DNA of 64,000 bases from Streptomyces halobius (GCF_023277745.1 NZ_CP086322.1:5270001-5334000); one strand, 5' to 3'. Positions 42,522 to 51,238 are shown, numbered from the stretch's first letter. Notes: a model not told the origin generated them from the letters alone. Made by a program: numbers and translations.

Positions 42522-42773
42522 GGTCAGAAATTTACGGAGTGCAACAGGTGATATTCATCCAGACGGAAAGGGGATTGGTGTAAAGTCCATTGCTGCATAC
42601 GCGGCGTCTTCGGGAACTCTGCGCAGACCCTTTACTGAGCATTTCCGATCCCCTGTCGAGTGATGCCTTCTTGCGGGTGACGGTGGGGAGTGCGTGGAGC
42701 AGGTGGTGATTCGGTTGGGGCTGATGCGGACGGTGTCGAGGATGCGCCATCTGTTGGGGACGGCGAAGGCGCG
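42522..42773. other. Spacer between the secreted-protein gene and an IS scar
   Basis: This part lacks any supportable gene. It contains the junction from AT-rich DNA back to GC-rich DNA near 42660. Confidence 0.5.
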
Positions 42774-42882
42774 TCAGCGCCGCCAGAAGGCGTAGACCCG
42801 GTCCCAGGCGGGGAAATCGGCCGGCATCGCCCGCGGGAACCCTCGTTCGACCGCCAAGCGAACCTGGCGTACGACGACGGCT
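42774..42882 (-). pseudogene. IS5-type transposase fragment
   Basis: The minus strand encodes RAMPADFPAWDRVYAFWRR followed by a stop, matching the N-terminal DUF4096-like region of IS5-family transposases. No longer transposase frame or terminal repeats are visible, so it is a scar. Confidence 0.5.
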
Positions 42883-43200
42883 CCGGCTGTCGTCGTCGCC
42901 AGCATCACCGACGCCGTCCACCACTTCGCCCATCACACCAACTCCTGGTGGCTCGGCTGCGGAACCGCGATCTTCCTCCTCGGCCACGCCGCCCACCGGG
43001 CCCTGCTCGGCACCGGCCGCACCACCGAACGCCTCATCGGAGCTGCCGTCGCCGTACCCCTGGGCTGGGCCACCAGCTTCGCCGGATGGGCCGCAACCGC
43101 CGCCATGGCCCTCCTGTCAGCCATCGCCACAGCCGACCACTTCCACATGAGGCCCGGCATACACAGCCAGCACATTGAGCAGGGTCCGAAGCAGCCATGC
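42883..43200 (+). pseudogene. Fragment of a membrane protein gene
   Basis: The plus-strand frame through 43105 reads SITDAVHHFAHHTNSWWLGC, then two hydrophobic helices (TAIFLLGHAAHRALLG; AAVAVPLGWATSFAGWAATA), and becomes non-protein-like after about 43170. There is no good start codon. It appears to be a remnant. The rest, to 43440, holds nothing I can support. Confidence 0.35.
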
Positions 43201-43442
43201 GCCAACTGCCATCAGCAGGCGTGGTCTCACCCATCCACTCGCAGACGGCCCTGTCCTCGGCGCAAGGTCGCTGTCGACGGATACGCGACGACCGCAGTGC
43301 TCGGCGCCGCAACAGGCTGTCGGTCAAGGCTCATGCTGTGTACAGGTATCGACTATGGCGTGTCACCCTCAGATCACGCGTTCGTGTCGGCTATTAGCGA
43401 CTCTGGCACGCTTTACATGAGATGCGTGAGTTGGTGGCATAT

Positions 43443-43474
43443 ATCACTGTATGTGAAAGTTGGTCACAAGTGAT
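43443..43474. promoter_or_regulatory. Operator candidate upstream of the flavin oxidase
   Basis: ATCACT (43443-43448) and AGTGAT (43469-43474) form the ends of a dyad that contains TCAC-N5-GTGA and GTGA-N7-TCAC, 36 bases before the start codon. Confidence 0.4.
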
Positions 43475-43510
43475 CTGTGGGGCGCCCACTCCTTGGATGG
43501 GAGAAGCTTT

Positions 43511-45058
43511 ATGTCGGTGATCGAGAGGACCGGCGGCGCCGCCGCGCCGGAGCCGGCCGCGTTCGGGCCGGTGACGGTCCGGCCGGGTGATCTTCGGTAT
43601 GACAGCTTGCAGCGTGGCAACAACCATCGGTTTGTGGGCCGGCCGGAAGAGATCCGCGTGGTCGGGTCGACCGAGCAGGTGGTGCGGGCGGTGGCGGATG
43701 CGGTGCGGTCGAAGTGGCGGGTCGCGCCGCGCAGCGGCGGGCATTGCTTTGAGAACTTCACCACCGACCCCGCGGGTGGGATGCTGTTGGACCTGTCGCC
43801 GATGGACGCGGTCGGCTACGACGCCGAGCGGCGCGCGTTCGCCGTGCAGCCGGGAGCCACACTCGGGCACGTGTGCCGAACCTTGTTCACGGGGTGGGGT
43901 GTGACGATCCCGGCAGGCGGTTGCCCGGAGGTGGGCGCCGGCGGGCATCTGGCCGGTGGCGGGTACGGGCCGTTGTCGCGCCTGTACGGCTCGGTAGTGG
44001 ATTACCTGTACGGCGTGGAGGTGGTGGTGGCCGACGCCGACGGCACCGCCCGCGCGGTGGTGGCCACCCGCGAGCCCGATGACCCGCATCACGACCTGTG
44101 GTGGGCGCACACCGGCGGTGGGGGCGGGAACTTCGGCGTGGTCACCCGGTACTGGCTGCGCACGCCGGATGCCGCAGGTACCGACCCCTCCCGCCTGCTG
44201 CCGCCCGCCCCGCGCCGGCGACTGGACTGCCAGCTCGTCTGGGCATGGGACCAGCAGGTGACCGAGCAGGCGTTCACTACGCTGCTGCGCAACTTCGGCA
44301 CCTGGCACGAGCGCAACAGCAAACCCGGCTCGCCGTATGCGCCCCTGTTCGCGGTCCTCCAGCTGATGAACCGCGGCGCGGGCAGCTTCATGATGCAAGT
44401 GTGGGTCGACGCCGACCTTCCAGGCGCCGATGGCCTGGTGAACGACCTGGTGACCGCGGTGACCGCGGGCACCGGCACCACGCCGGCCGACACCCGGCGC
44501 ACGATGCCGTGGCTGCACCCGACGACCTGGCCGGGCACCGGTCAGACCGGCGACGCGATCACCCGTCGGTTCAAGAACAAGGCCGGTTACCTGCGCCGCT
44601 CCTACACCGACAGCCAGCTCACCACGGTCTACCGGCACCTGACCGACCCCACCGCCAGCCCGACCGGCCTCATGATGCTCGCCGGGTACGGCGGCCAGGT
44701 CAACGCGGTGGCGCCGGAGGCCACCGCCGTCGCCCAGCGGGACGCGGTCATGAAGGTCATCTTCCTGACGACCTGGACCGAGGAATCCGACGACGCAGCC
44801 CAACTGGCCTGGATCCGCGACTTCTACCGTGACGTGTACGCCGACACCGGCGGCGTTCCGGTGCCCGGCGAGGTCAGCGACGGTTCCTACATCAACTACC
44901 CCGACACCGACCTGGCCGACCCGGAATGGAACACCTCCGGCGTGCCCTGGCACACCCTCTACTACAAGGACAACTACCCACGCCTCCAACAGATCAAGGC
45001 CCGCTGGGATCCAGACAACGTGTTCCACCACTCCCTGGCAATCCAGCCACCTGCCTGA
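43511..45058 (+). CDS. FAD-dependent oxidase of the BBE/aclacinomycin oxidoreductase type
   Basis: The 515-residue protein starts at ATG 43511 behind GGGAGAAG. It has a PCMH FAD domain and a C-terminal BBE domain (SYINYPDTDL; YYKDNYPRLQQIKARWDPDN). His78 (RSGGHCFENF) and Cys138 (PAGGCPEVGAGGH), 60 residues apart, are placed like the two flavin-attaching residues of aclacinomycin oxidoreductase, so bicovalent FAD is expected. It likely oxidises a sugar or alcohol group of a small molecule. No secretion signal is seen. It is cargo of the element and has no biosynthetic cluster around it. Confidence 0.88.
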   Translation: MSVIERTGGAAAPEPAAFGPVTVRPGDLRYDSLQRGNNHRFVGRPEEIRVVGSTEQVVRAVADAVRSKWRVAPRSGGHCFENFTTDPAGGMLLDLSPMDAVGYDAERRAFAVQPGATLGHVCRTLFTGWGVTIPAGGCPEVGAGGHLAGGGYGPLSRLYGSVVDYLYGVEVVVADADGTARAVVATREPDDPHHDLWWAHTGGGGGNFGVVTRYWLRTPDAAGTDPSRLLPPAPRRRLDCQLVWAWDQQVTEQAFTTLLRNFGTWHERNSKPGSPYAPLFAVLQLMNRGAGSFMMQVWVDADLPGADGLVNDLVTAVTAGTGTTPADTRRTMPWLHPTTWPGTGQTGDAITRRFKNKAGYLRRSYTDSQLTTVYRHLTDPTASPTGLMMLAGYGGQVNAVAPEATAVAQRDAVMKVIFLTTWTEESDDAAQLAWIRDFYRDVYADTGGVPVPGEVSDGSYINYPDTDLADPEWNTSGVPWHTLYYKDNYPRLQQIKARWDPDNVFHHSLAIQPPA

Positions 45059-45632
45059 ACAGACGCTCGTCACGTGGCGCAGCACTGACAGCGATCGTGC
45101 CGCTGACGTTGATTCGACGCGCAGCACCGACGGCATGGGACGCCGCGGCCACACCCCGGTGGTCCAGGTCCGCGGCCGGTCCCGCCGGCCGATCTCGATC
45201 GCCGCCATGACCTGCTACAAACCCGGCCAGCGGTCTCGACTGATCTAGCGGCCCGCCTCGACGGCAGGGCCGACGGGCGCAAAAGCTTCGCTTGGACCGA
45301 CTACCGGGTCTACTCATCGCAGCTCACCAGCAGCTCGGCGGCCCAATGGTCCTGATCTGGACATCCCCAAGTCCGCCACGAAGCGCGACGGAATCGAGCC
45401 GGTTTTTTAGGTCCGGTGACGAGGCCATACCGAATGTCTGCGGCGTAGGCATGGATTCAGATGGTCCAGCCGTGTTCCGACGTGGGTGAGGGCGAGTGCG
45501 GCGAGAATGATGGAGCCGATCTTGTGGGGGAACTGATGGTGAAGTGGCGCAGGGCGCGTCAGCGTCCCGTCAGCAGGGCGTGAACATCGAGAATTGATGT
45601 CCGACGTACGGAATGCGGCATAGGAGGATGCG
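45059..45632. other. Spacer with transposase scars
   Basis: It contains an IS630-type remnant (45100-45390). On the minus strand near 45455-45560 a short frame FPHKIGSIILAALALTHVGT resembles a transposase C-terminus. No functional gene is visible. Confidence 0.45.
45100..45390 (+). pseudogene. IS630-type transposase remnant
   Basis: GRRGHTPVVQVRGRSRRPIS and AAMTCYKPGQRSRLI match the DDE domain of IS630-family transposases. The reading then shifts twice: GRADGRKSFAWTDYRV in one frame and LLIAAHQQLGGPMVLIW in another. The N-terminus is absent, so it is a degenerate fragment. Confidence 0.65.
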
Positions 45633-46691
45633 ATGTCTCTTACCCTCGACTCTTACCGGCTGCTGGGCCGCTCCGGTCTGCGGGTCTCGCCGCTGGCGCT
45701 GGGCACCATGACCTTCGGTGCCGACTGGGGTTGGGGTGCCGACACCGACGAGGCGCGCAAGCTGTTCGAGATCTACGTCGAGCGCGGCGGCAACTTCATC
45801 GACACTGCCAGCATGTACACCAACGGCAGCTCCGAGCGGCTGCTGGGCGAATTCACCTGCGACAACCGCGAAAGCCTGGTGCTGGCAACGAAATACACGA
45901 GCCTGCGTCGACCGGGCGACCCGAACTCCGGTGGCAATCACCGCAAGAGCATGTTCGCCTCGGTGGAATCGAGTCTGCGACAGCTGAATACGGATTACCT
46001 CGATCTGCTGTACCTGCATGTGTGGGACTTTCTGACCCCGGTCGAGGAGATCCTGCGCGGCCTCGACGACCTGGTCCGCCAGGGCAAGGTGCTGTACGTG
46101 GCGATCTCGGACGCGCCGGCCTGGCAGGTCTCGCGCATGCAGACCATTGCCGATCTGCGCGGGTGGTCGCCGCTGGTGGCGCTGCAGATCGAATACAGCC
46201 TGATCGAGCGGACCGTGGAGCGCGACCTGGTTCCGATGGCGCGCGAGATGGGGCTGGGCGTGATCGCGTGGTCGCCGCTGGCCGGCGGGGTGCTCACTGG
46301 CAAATATGGCCGCGCCGACCTGTCCGAGCAGCCCGTCGCCGCCTCGCGCGAGGGCACCCGCAAGGACCTCGCTCTCGCCCAGGGCCACCTCTCCGAGCGC
46401 GGTCTGGCGATCGCCGATGTGGTGAAAGAGATCGCGGCCCAACTGGGCAAGACCCCGTCGCAGGTCGCCCTCGCCTGGACCCTGCAGAACCCCGACGTGA
46501 CGGCACCAATCGTCGGCGCCCGGACCTCGGCGCAGTTGGCGGACAACCTCGGTGCCCTGGACGTCGAATTCGATGCCGCTCACCTCGCCCGCCTGGACGA
46601 GGCCAGCGCCATCGACCTCGGCTTCCCCCACGAGTTCCTGGCCCGCAACCGCAGCGCCATGTTCGGCGGCCTGAAGGTCGAAACCCGCTGA
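45633..46691 (+). CDS. Aldo/keto reductase
   Basis: The 352-residue (beta/alpha)8 enzyme has the catalytic tetrad Asp57, Tyr62, Lys87 and His129 (NFIDTASMYTNG, VLATKYTS, LLYLHVWD) and the NADPH-binding end PIVGARTSAQLADNL. It is of the AKR class that reduces aldehydes and sugars. It lies in the element 570 bases after the flavin oxidase, with transposase scars between. The substrate is unknown. Confidence 0.9.
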   Translation: MSLTLDSYRLLGRSGLRVSPLALGTMTFGADWGWGADTDEARKLFEIYVERGGNFIDTASMYTNGSSERLLGEFTCDNRESLVLATKYTSLRRPGDPNSGGNHRKSMFASVESSLRQLNTDYLDLLYLHVWDFLTPVEEILRGLDDLVRQGKVLYVAISDAPAWQVSRMQTIADLRGWSPLVALQIEYSLIERTVERDLVPMAREMGLGVIAWSPLAGGVLTGKYGRADLSEQPVAASREGTRKDLALAQGHLSERGLAIADVVKEIAAQLGKTPSQVALAWTLQNPDVTAPIVGARTSAQLADNLGALDVEFDAAHLARLDEASAIDLGFPHEFLARNRSAMFGGLKVETR

Positions 46692-46884
46692 GCCGCGAGT
46701 ATGTGCCCAAGGGCACCGAGATCACCACTGATCGCGGCTACCTGGCCAGCATCGCCATCGAGATTGATCGTTTTCCTTTGCCGCCCTCGGCGGACGGGCC
46801 TGGTACAGGGACCGGTGTGCCGGGGTGGTATCGCCGCAGGCCGGGGGCTGGTCGGGGGGTGCTGTGGGGCTACCGCAGAACGCT

Positions 46885-47130
46885 TCAGGTGGGGTGGGTG
46901 ATGTGGGCGAGGAGGCTGGCGGTCTGGGGGTGGCGGGTGTGGGGGCGGAGGTTTTGTTGCATGGCGGTGAGGCGGTGTTGGGCGTGGGCGGAGGGGAGTG
47001 TGGGGTAGGCGGTGAGGAACGTCTGCCAGTGGGCGAGGACTTGGTCGAGGTGCCTTGGCGGAGGAGGGTTTCGGAGGCGGGCGCGGGTGAGGACGGCGGC
47101 GCGGTGTTCGGCGGCCGGGCCGGCGACGGA
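46885..47130 (-). pseudogene. C-terminal fragment of a probable regulator
   Basis: The minus strand reads AAEHRAAVLTRARLRNPP, then HLDQVLAHWQTFLTAYPTLP, HRLTAMQQNLRPHTRHPQT and a stop. This resembles the C-terminal helical end of Streptomyces HTH/TPR-type regulators. An in-frame stop lies just upstream, so only the end remains. Confidence 0.4.
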
Positions 47131-47444
47131 CCACTATGGAGCGCGGCGCCCGCCGCCGGGCTGTACGGCCGGCGGCGGGCAGCTAGTGGCCGCTGCAGGT
47201 GAGAGTCCAGTTCGACACTGGCCCTCCAGCAGGGTGACGCCAGGGCCTGCCCGGCCGGGGCGGACCAGCCGGCCCCTTCCGCGATGACAACACACGTGCC
47301 CAGCCCCCGCCTTGCGCGGGCTGCGGTCAACGCTGCAGACCACTGTTCTGCCCGACAAGCTGGTCGCCGGTTCCGCCGCCGCCGGGGCTGCTCAGTTCGG
47401 AGAACGTAGCCCGGTCACCATTAACCGGTGGCGCAGACCCAATC

Positions 47445-47465
47445 TGCGTGAGCGATGCGTGAGCG
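47445..47465. repeat. Right arm-type integrase site candidate
   Basis: This 21-bp block (two TGCGTGAGCG units) is identical and in the same orientation as 28402-28422. It lies 117 bases inside attR. Confidence 0.6.
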
Positions 47466-47582
47466 GACGCCCCCGGAAGAGGCGTCCCCAGATGGATCAC
47501 GGAGCATGACCGCCTCTGCCTAATCGGTGGAAACCGGGCGACGAAGCAGCAGTCATCACCACCTGTCATGTTCTGCCCAGGT

Positions 47583-47627
47583 CTTTTAATCCATTGGTTC
47601 AGGGTTCGAGCCCCTGATGGCCCACCG
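47583..47627 (+). repeat. attR (45-bp direct repeat)
   Basis: This is a perfect copy of the 3' half of tRNA-Lys without the 5' half, so it is not a tRNA gene. It marks the right boundary; chromosomal DNA resumes after it. Confidence 0.93.
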
Positions 47628-47665
47628 TTCTCACCCCGCTGTGCGGGGTCTGACCTGCAGATATG

Positions 47666-47694
47666 CGCCCTGGCTGGGATGACCGGCCGGGGCG
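47666..47694 (+). terminator. Original tRNA-Lys terminator, now beside attR
   Basis: CGCCCTGGC pairs with GCCGGGGCG (one G-T pair) across 11 bases and is followed by TTTCTGTG. It would have ended tRNA-Lys transcription before the element inserted. Confidence 0.6.
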
Positions 47695-47880
47695 TTTCTG
47701 TGTGTGTGGGGCGGGTGGTCGAGGGAGCTCGGGGTTCGGCTGTGGCCCAACTGCTGTGTGGTGGGCAGAGCGTTGGCCCAACCGGCCCAGGACGATTCGC
47801 CGCCTGGTCCCGTTCCGGAAAGCCTTGGGAGATGGCCGACGGCGGTGTTCGTACAGATGGGCGGGAGTGGGAAGAGGCCG

Positions 47881-49026
47881 GTGCGGATGCTTCGAGGCGG
47901 CAGGAGCCAGGCGGGTGAGTGGGAGCGGAAGGCGCGGCGTGAACAGATGTCCCCGTTCGCCCGGCGGGTGGCGCGCTGGCTCCCCGCCGTCCTGGTGATC
48001 GGCGGCCTCGTCTTCGATCTCCTGACGCCGGCCCGCTACACCGCCGCCCCCTTCTTCTCCGCCGCCCCGCTCGTCGCGGCGCCCCTCTACACGCCGCTCG
48101 GCACCGCCGTCACGGCCGTGGCCGCCCTCGCGGGCGAGCTCTGGACCGCCATGTTCCACGGCATGCAGGACTACACCGAGTCGGCCACCGAAACCGTCAC
48201 CGTCTTCGTCGTCGCCCTGTTGGCGCTCGGCATCAACCGGATCGTACGGATACACGACGCCCAGCTCGCCTCCGTACGGGGCGTTTCGGAGGCCGCTCAG
48301 CGGGCCCTGCTGCCCATGCCGCCCGAACGGATCGCCGGTCTCGGGGTCGCCGCGCGCTATGTAGGGGCGCGGGTGGACGCACGGATCGGCGGCGATCTCT
48401 ACGCGGTGCAGGACACCCCGAACGGCGTACGGATGATCGTCGGCGACGTACGGGGCAAGGGGCTGGGAGCGGTGGAGGCCGCGGTGATCGTCATCGGCGC
48501 GTTCCGGGAGGCGGCGGAACAGGAGGCCACGCTGGAGGCGGTCGCCGGCCGGCTGGAGCGGGCGCTGCAGCGCGAGGGGCAACGGCGCGAAGCGCTCGAC
48601 GAGTACGAGGGGTTCACCACCGCCCTCCTCGCGGAGATCCCCACCAAGGAGCAGTCCGTGCTGCGCGTCCTCAACCGTGGGCATCCACCGCCCCTGCTGC
48701 TCGCCCCGGACGGGGGGCTGCGCGAGCTGGCACCCACCTCGCCCGCGCTGCCGCTGGGGCTCACGGAGGTGGCGGGGTGGCCGGACCGGACGGACGAGTC
48801 GTTCTTCCCGGCCGGCTCCTTGCTGCTGTTGTTCACGGACGGGGTGACCGAGGCCCGGGACCGGGCCGGCCGGTTCTACGACCCGACGGTGCGGCTGCGC
48901 GGCCGCCACTTCCTCGGACCCGACGACCTTCTGGACACGGTGGTCGAGGAGGTCTCACGGCATGCGGGCGGGGCGCCGGCGGACGATATGGCGCTGCTGG
49001 CGGTGCAGCGGCCGTTGGGGGCTTAG
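47881..49026 (+). CDS. SpoIIE-type PP2C serine/threonine phosphatase, membrane-bound
   Basis: After an uncertain start (GTG 47881, 381 residues; ATG 47947 MSPFARRVARW, 359 residues), three or four membrane helices occupy residues 35-120. A PPM/SpoIIE phosphatase domain follows with RIGGDLYAV, VGDVRGKGLGAVEAA, RGHPPPLLL and FTDGVTEARDRAGRFY, including the metal-binding Asp residues. Such proteins dephosphorylate anti-anti-sigma factors in Streptomyces sigma-factor networks. The longer frame from 47704 overlaps the tRNA-Lys terminator region and is unlikely. Confidence 0.87.
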   Translation: MRMLRGGRSQAGEWERKARREQMSPFARRVARWLPAVLVIGGLVFDLLTPARYTAAPFFSAAPLVAAPLYTPLGTAVTAVAALAGELWTAMFHGMQDYTESATETVTVFVVALLALGINRIVRIHDAQLASVRGVSEAAQRALLPMPPERIAGLGVAARYVGARVDARIGGDLYAVQDTPNGVRMIVGDVRGKGLGAVEAAVIVIGAFREAAEQEATLEAVAGRLERALQREGQRREALDEYEGFTTALLAEIPTKEQSVLRVLNRGHPPPLLLAPDGGLRELAPTSPALPLGLTEVAGWPDRTDESFFPAGSLLLLFTDGVTEARDRAGRFYDPTVRLRGRHFLGPDDLLDTVVEEVSRHAGGAPADDMALLAVQRPLGA

Positions 49027-49849
49027 GGCTGGTTCAGGACCTGTCGGGTGGGGGATGGGCCGGGGGCAGGGGCGGAGAGGCCCTCCGCCGGGCGGTTCCT
49101 CTCCTTTTCTCTCCTCTCCCCTCCCCTCGCCCGTTCAGCCCTACGTGCGGGAGCCTCTCGCTCGTTCAGCCCTACGCCCGGGAGGCCCTCGGCCAGACGA
49201 GGGCTTGCAGCCAGCGGAGGGCTTCGGGGGCGGCGACCGGGTCGAGGGCGGAGGATTCCCGGTGCCGATCCGCCGCTGTCTGGGCGCTGTTGACGACGTT
49301 TCCGACGCTGGCGACCGTGATCCGAGGTCACTGTGCTCACTTTCCGTAATCGTCGCGCACCCCTCCGCATAACAACTGGTGCACAATCGCCGCGAGGCCG
49401 TTTGGCGATGCGTGGTCAACTTGCCCGTATTACTGCCGTAATGAACGAAAAGTGCACGCCAGTGCCGGTGCGGAGCACATACGGATTCTCGGGAAGGCTT
49501 GGAAAACGACCTCGGTCTCTATTACTGTCCGATAACGCAGCGCGGTCGTCCCAGCCGTCGCAGAGGCGGCACCGCGCGCCAACGCCGAATCCCGCAAGCG
49601 CATTTCACGCACGTCCAGCATTTCCAGCAACGCCGGCACTTCACGCAAACGATCCGCCCTCTCCGTATCGAACCGACTCAACCGCATCAACTGCACTGAG
49701 CGCACTGAAATGCACTGCACGGCACGCACTTACTGCACGCACTGTGTATGTGCCGCATGCACCGCACGCACTCCATGTGCTCAACCGCAGGTGAATGCAC
49801 TGAACTGCTCGACGGCACGCATGGATCTGCACGGATTTGCGCTGAACTG
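49027..49849. other. Noncoding region upstream of the c-di-AMP riboswitch
   Basis: About 820 bases without a convincing gene. The part 49684-49849 is crowded with TGCACTG, GCACGCAC and CACTG words, giving weak tandem character. CCTACG-N-GGGAG words near 49090-49200 also repeat (TTCAGCCCTACG twice). The promoter for the M23 peptidase transcript should lie here. Confidence 0.45.
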
Positions 49850-49968
49850 CGCCAACGGAACCGGGGAACCACCACCTTGGGGTGAGTCGGACGCCTCCGC
49901 CAGAAGGCGCCCGTAGGAGACCTTCCTGCTCCGAACCCGTCAGCTAACCCGGTAGGCGAGAAGGAAGG
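49850..49968 (+). ncRNA. c-di-AMP riboswitch (ydaO/yuaA class)
   Basis: The leader carries the conserved blocks of the class in order: CCGGGGAACCA, TTGGGGTGAGTC, GTAGGAGACCTTCC and, most diagnostic, CGAACCCGTCAGCTAACCC followed by GGTAGGCG. The M23 peptidase ribosome-binding site AAGGAG follows directly. In streptomycetes this riboswitch turns off cell-wall lytic enzyme genes when c-di-AMP is high. Ends are approximate. Confidence 0.92.
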
Positions 49969-49984
49969 AAAGGAGTGCGCCCCC

Positions 49985-51238
49985 GTGGCGTCCAACAGGT
50001 CTGCCCCAGAGGCTGCGTCCGCCAACGACCTCTACGAACGAGGTCCGTCCGAGGGGAGCGATCTTCCCGGTCCTTCCGTTGGTGCCGACCATGCTCCGGC
50101 CTTCGCTTACGGCGGCGGTGGACAGGACGGTATGCGCGGCGGTGAACCGGACGGCAGCCACGACGCCGACGGCCCGTGGGAGGAGTGGAACCCCACCGAG
50201 GAATCCATCCGTCCGGTCCGCGGCAGGCACCGGGTGGCCAAGCAGCGCGGCGGCGGACTCGCCCGCAGCGGTACGGTCCTGGGCGTCGGCGTCATCGCGG
50301 CGGTCGGCGCAGGCGGGATGGCCACGGCCGAGGACCGTCCGCCGCTGCCGATCTCGATGCCGGACATCGGCGGTATGGCCGAGGATCTCTCGGACAAGCT
50401 GCCGGACGCCAAGTCCTTCCCCGGCATAGGCGGCCTCATATCCGACTCCGGCTCGGACTCGGGTGCCGGCTCGGGTTCTGGTGCAGGCTCCGATGCAGGT
50501 TCTGATTCCTCCCTTTCCGCCGCCCCGGCCTCCGGTAACGCCGCCCCTCTCTCTCAGGCCGGCCTGAGCCAGACCGAGGCCGCACAGGGCCGCGACGCGG
50601 GCGAGGCGCTGCGCAACCGCATCCTGCAGCAGGCCGACGCGCAGCAGGGCGCCGCCGAGCAGGAGGCACGCGACGCCGCGGAGGCCGCAGCCATCGAGCA
50701 GGCGTCGAAGGACGCGGCCGCGCAGCAGCAGGAGGCCGAAAAAGCCGCGGCGGCCAAGAAGGCGGCGGAGTCGGAGGCCAAGCGCAAGGCCGAGGAGGAG
50801 GCCCGCCGGAAGGCGGAGGCCGAGCGCCTCGCCAAGCTGGCGCGCAGCTTCACCAGCCCCCTCACCTCGTACACCCTCACCGCCAGCTTCGGCCAGGCCG
50901 GCGACCGCTGGGCCGCGGACCACACCGGGCAGGACTTCGCCGCCCCAACCGGCACTCCCGTCAAGGCGGTTCACTCCGGCACCATCACACAGGCCGGATG
51001 GGCCGGCTCGTACGGCTACCGCATCGTCCTCACCCTCGACGACGGCACGGAACTCTGGTTCTGCCATCTGTCCTCCATGGTGAAGACCTCCGGCAAGGTC
51101 AACACCGGCGACGTCATCGGCCGCGTCGGCGCCACCGGCAATGTCACCGGCCCCCACCTCCACCTGGAGGTCCGCCCGGGTTCCGGCGACCCGATCAACC
51201 CGCTGACCTGGCTGCGGGAGCATGGGGTGAGTGCCTGA
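49985..51238 (+). CDS. M23-family peptidoglycan peptidase with coiled-coil stalk
   Basis: The 417-residue protein starts from GTG behind AAGGAG. After about 95 cytoplasmic residues a membrane helix (TVLGVGVIAAVGAGG) is followed by a Ser/Gly repeat (153-176), an Ala/Glu/Lys coiled coil (195-287) and a LytM domain with zinc ligands His313 and Asp317 (HTGQD) and the HLHLE motif (His391, His393). It should cleave cell-wall crosslinks during growth or germination and is controlled by the c-di-AMP riboswitch in its leader. Confidence 0.93.
   Translation: MASNRSAPEAASANDLYERGPSEGSDLPGPSVGADHAPAFAYGGGGQDGMRGGEPDGSHDADGPWEEWNPTEESIRPVRGRHRVAKQRGGGLARSGTVLGVGVIAAVGAGGMATAEDRPPLPISMPDIGGMAEDLSDKLPDAKSFPGIGGLISDSGSDSGAGSGSGAGSDAGSDSSLSAAPASGNAAPLSQAGLSQTEAAQGRDAGEALRNRILQQADAQQGAAEQEARDAAEAAAIEQASKDAAAQQQEAEKAAAAKKAAESEAKRKAEEEARRKAEAERLAKLARSFTSPLTSYTLTASFGQAGDRWAADHTGQDFAAPTGTPVKAVHSGTITQAGWAGSYGYRIVLTLDDGTELWFCHLSSMVKTSGKVNTGDVIGRVGATGNVTGPHLHLEVRPGSGDPINPLTWLREHGVSA

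Larger units (their letters stand above)
46692..47582. other. Right-end spacer of the element
   Basis: It holds a truncated gene (46885-47130), the right arm-type repeat and no intact gene. Frames spanning it are low-complexity shadows. Confidence 0.5.
28272..47627. mobile_element. Integrative mobilizable element in tRNA-Lys
   Basis: A perfect 45-bp direct repeat bounds 19.4 kb. The left end carries integrase, Xre regulator and Xis-like genes next to the tRNA, as in actinomycete integrative elements. A DUF3631 ATPase, DUF2637 membrane protein, MobC and relaxase follow. I find no TraB/FtsK-type translocase, no recognised replication initiator and no type IV secretion genes, so it is more like a mobilizable element than a classical AICE. 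The right half contains cargo, transposase scars and truncated genes, pointing to decay. At least two genes have frameshifts, so its present mobility is uncertain. Confidence 0.88.

Noticed and set aside
47583..47627. A second tRNA-Lys gene at the right end
   Set aside because: Only the 3' half from the anticodon loop is present, so it is attR, not a tRNA gene.
49333..49794. Plus- and minus-strand frames upstream of the M23 peptidase
   Set aside because: They have no ribosome-binding site, atypical composition and run into repeat-rich leader DNA.
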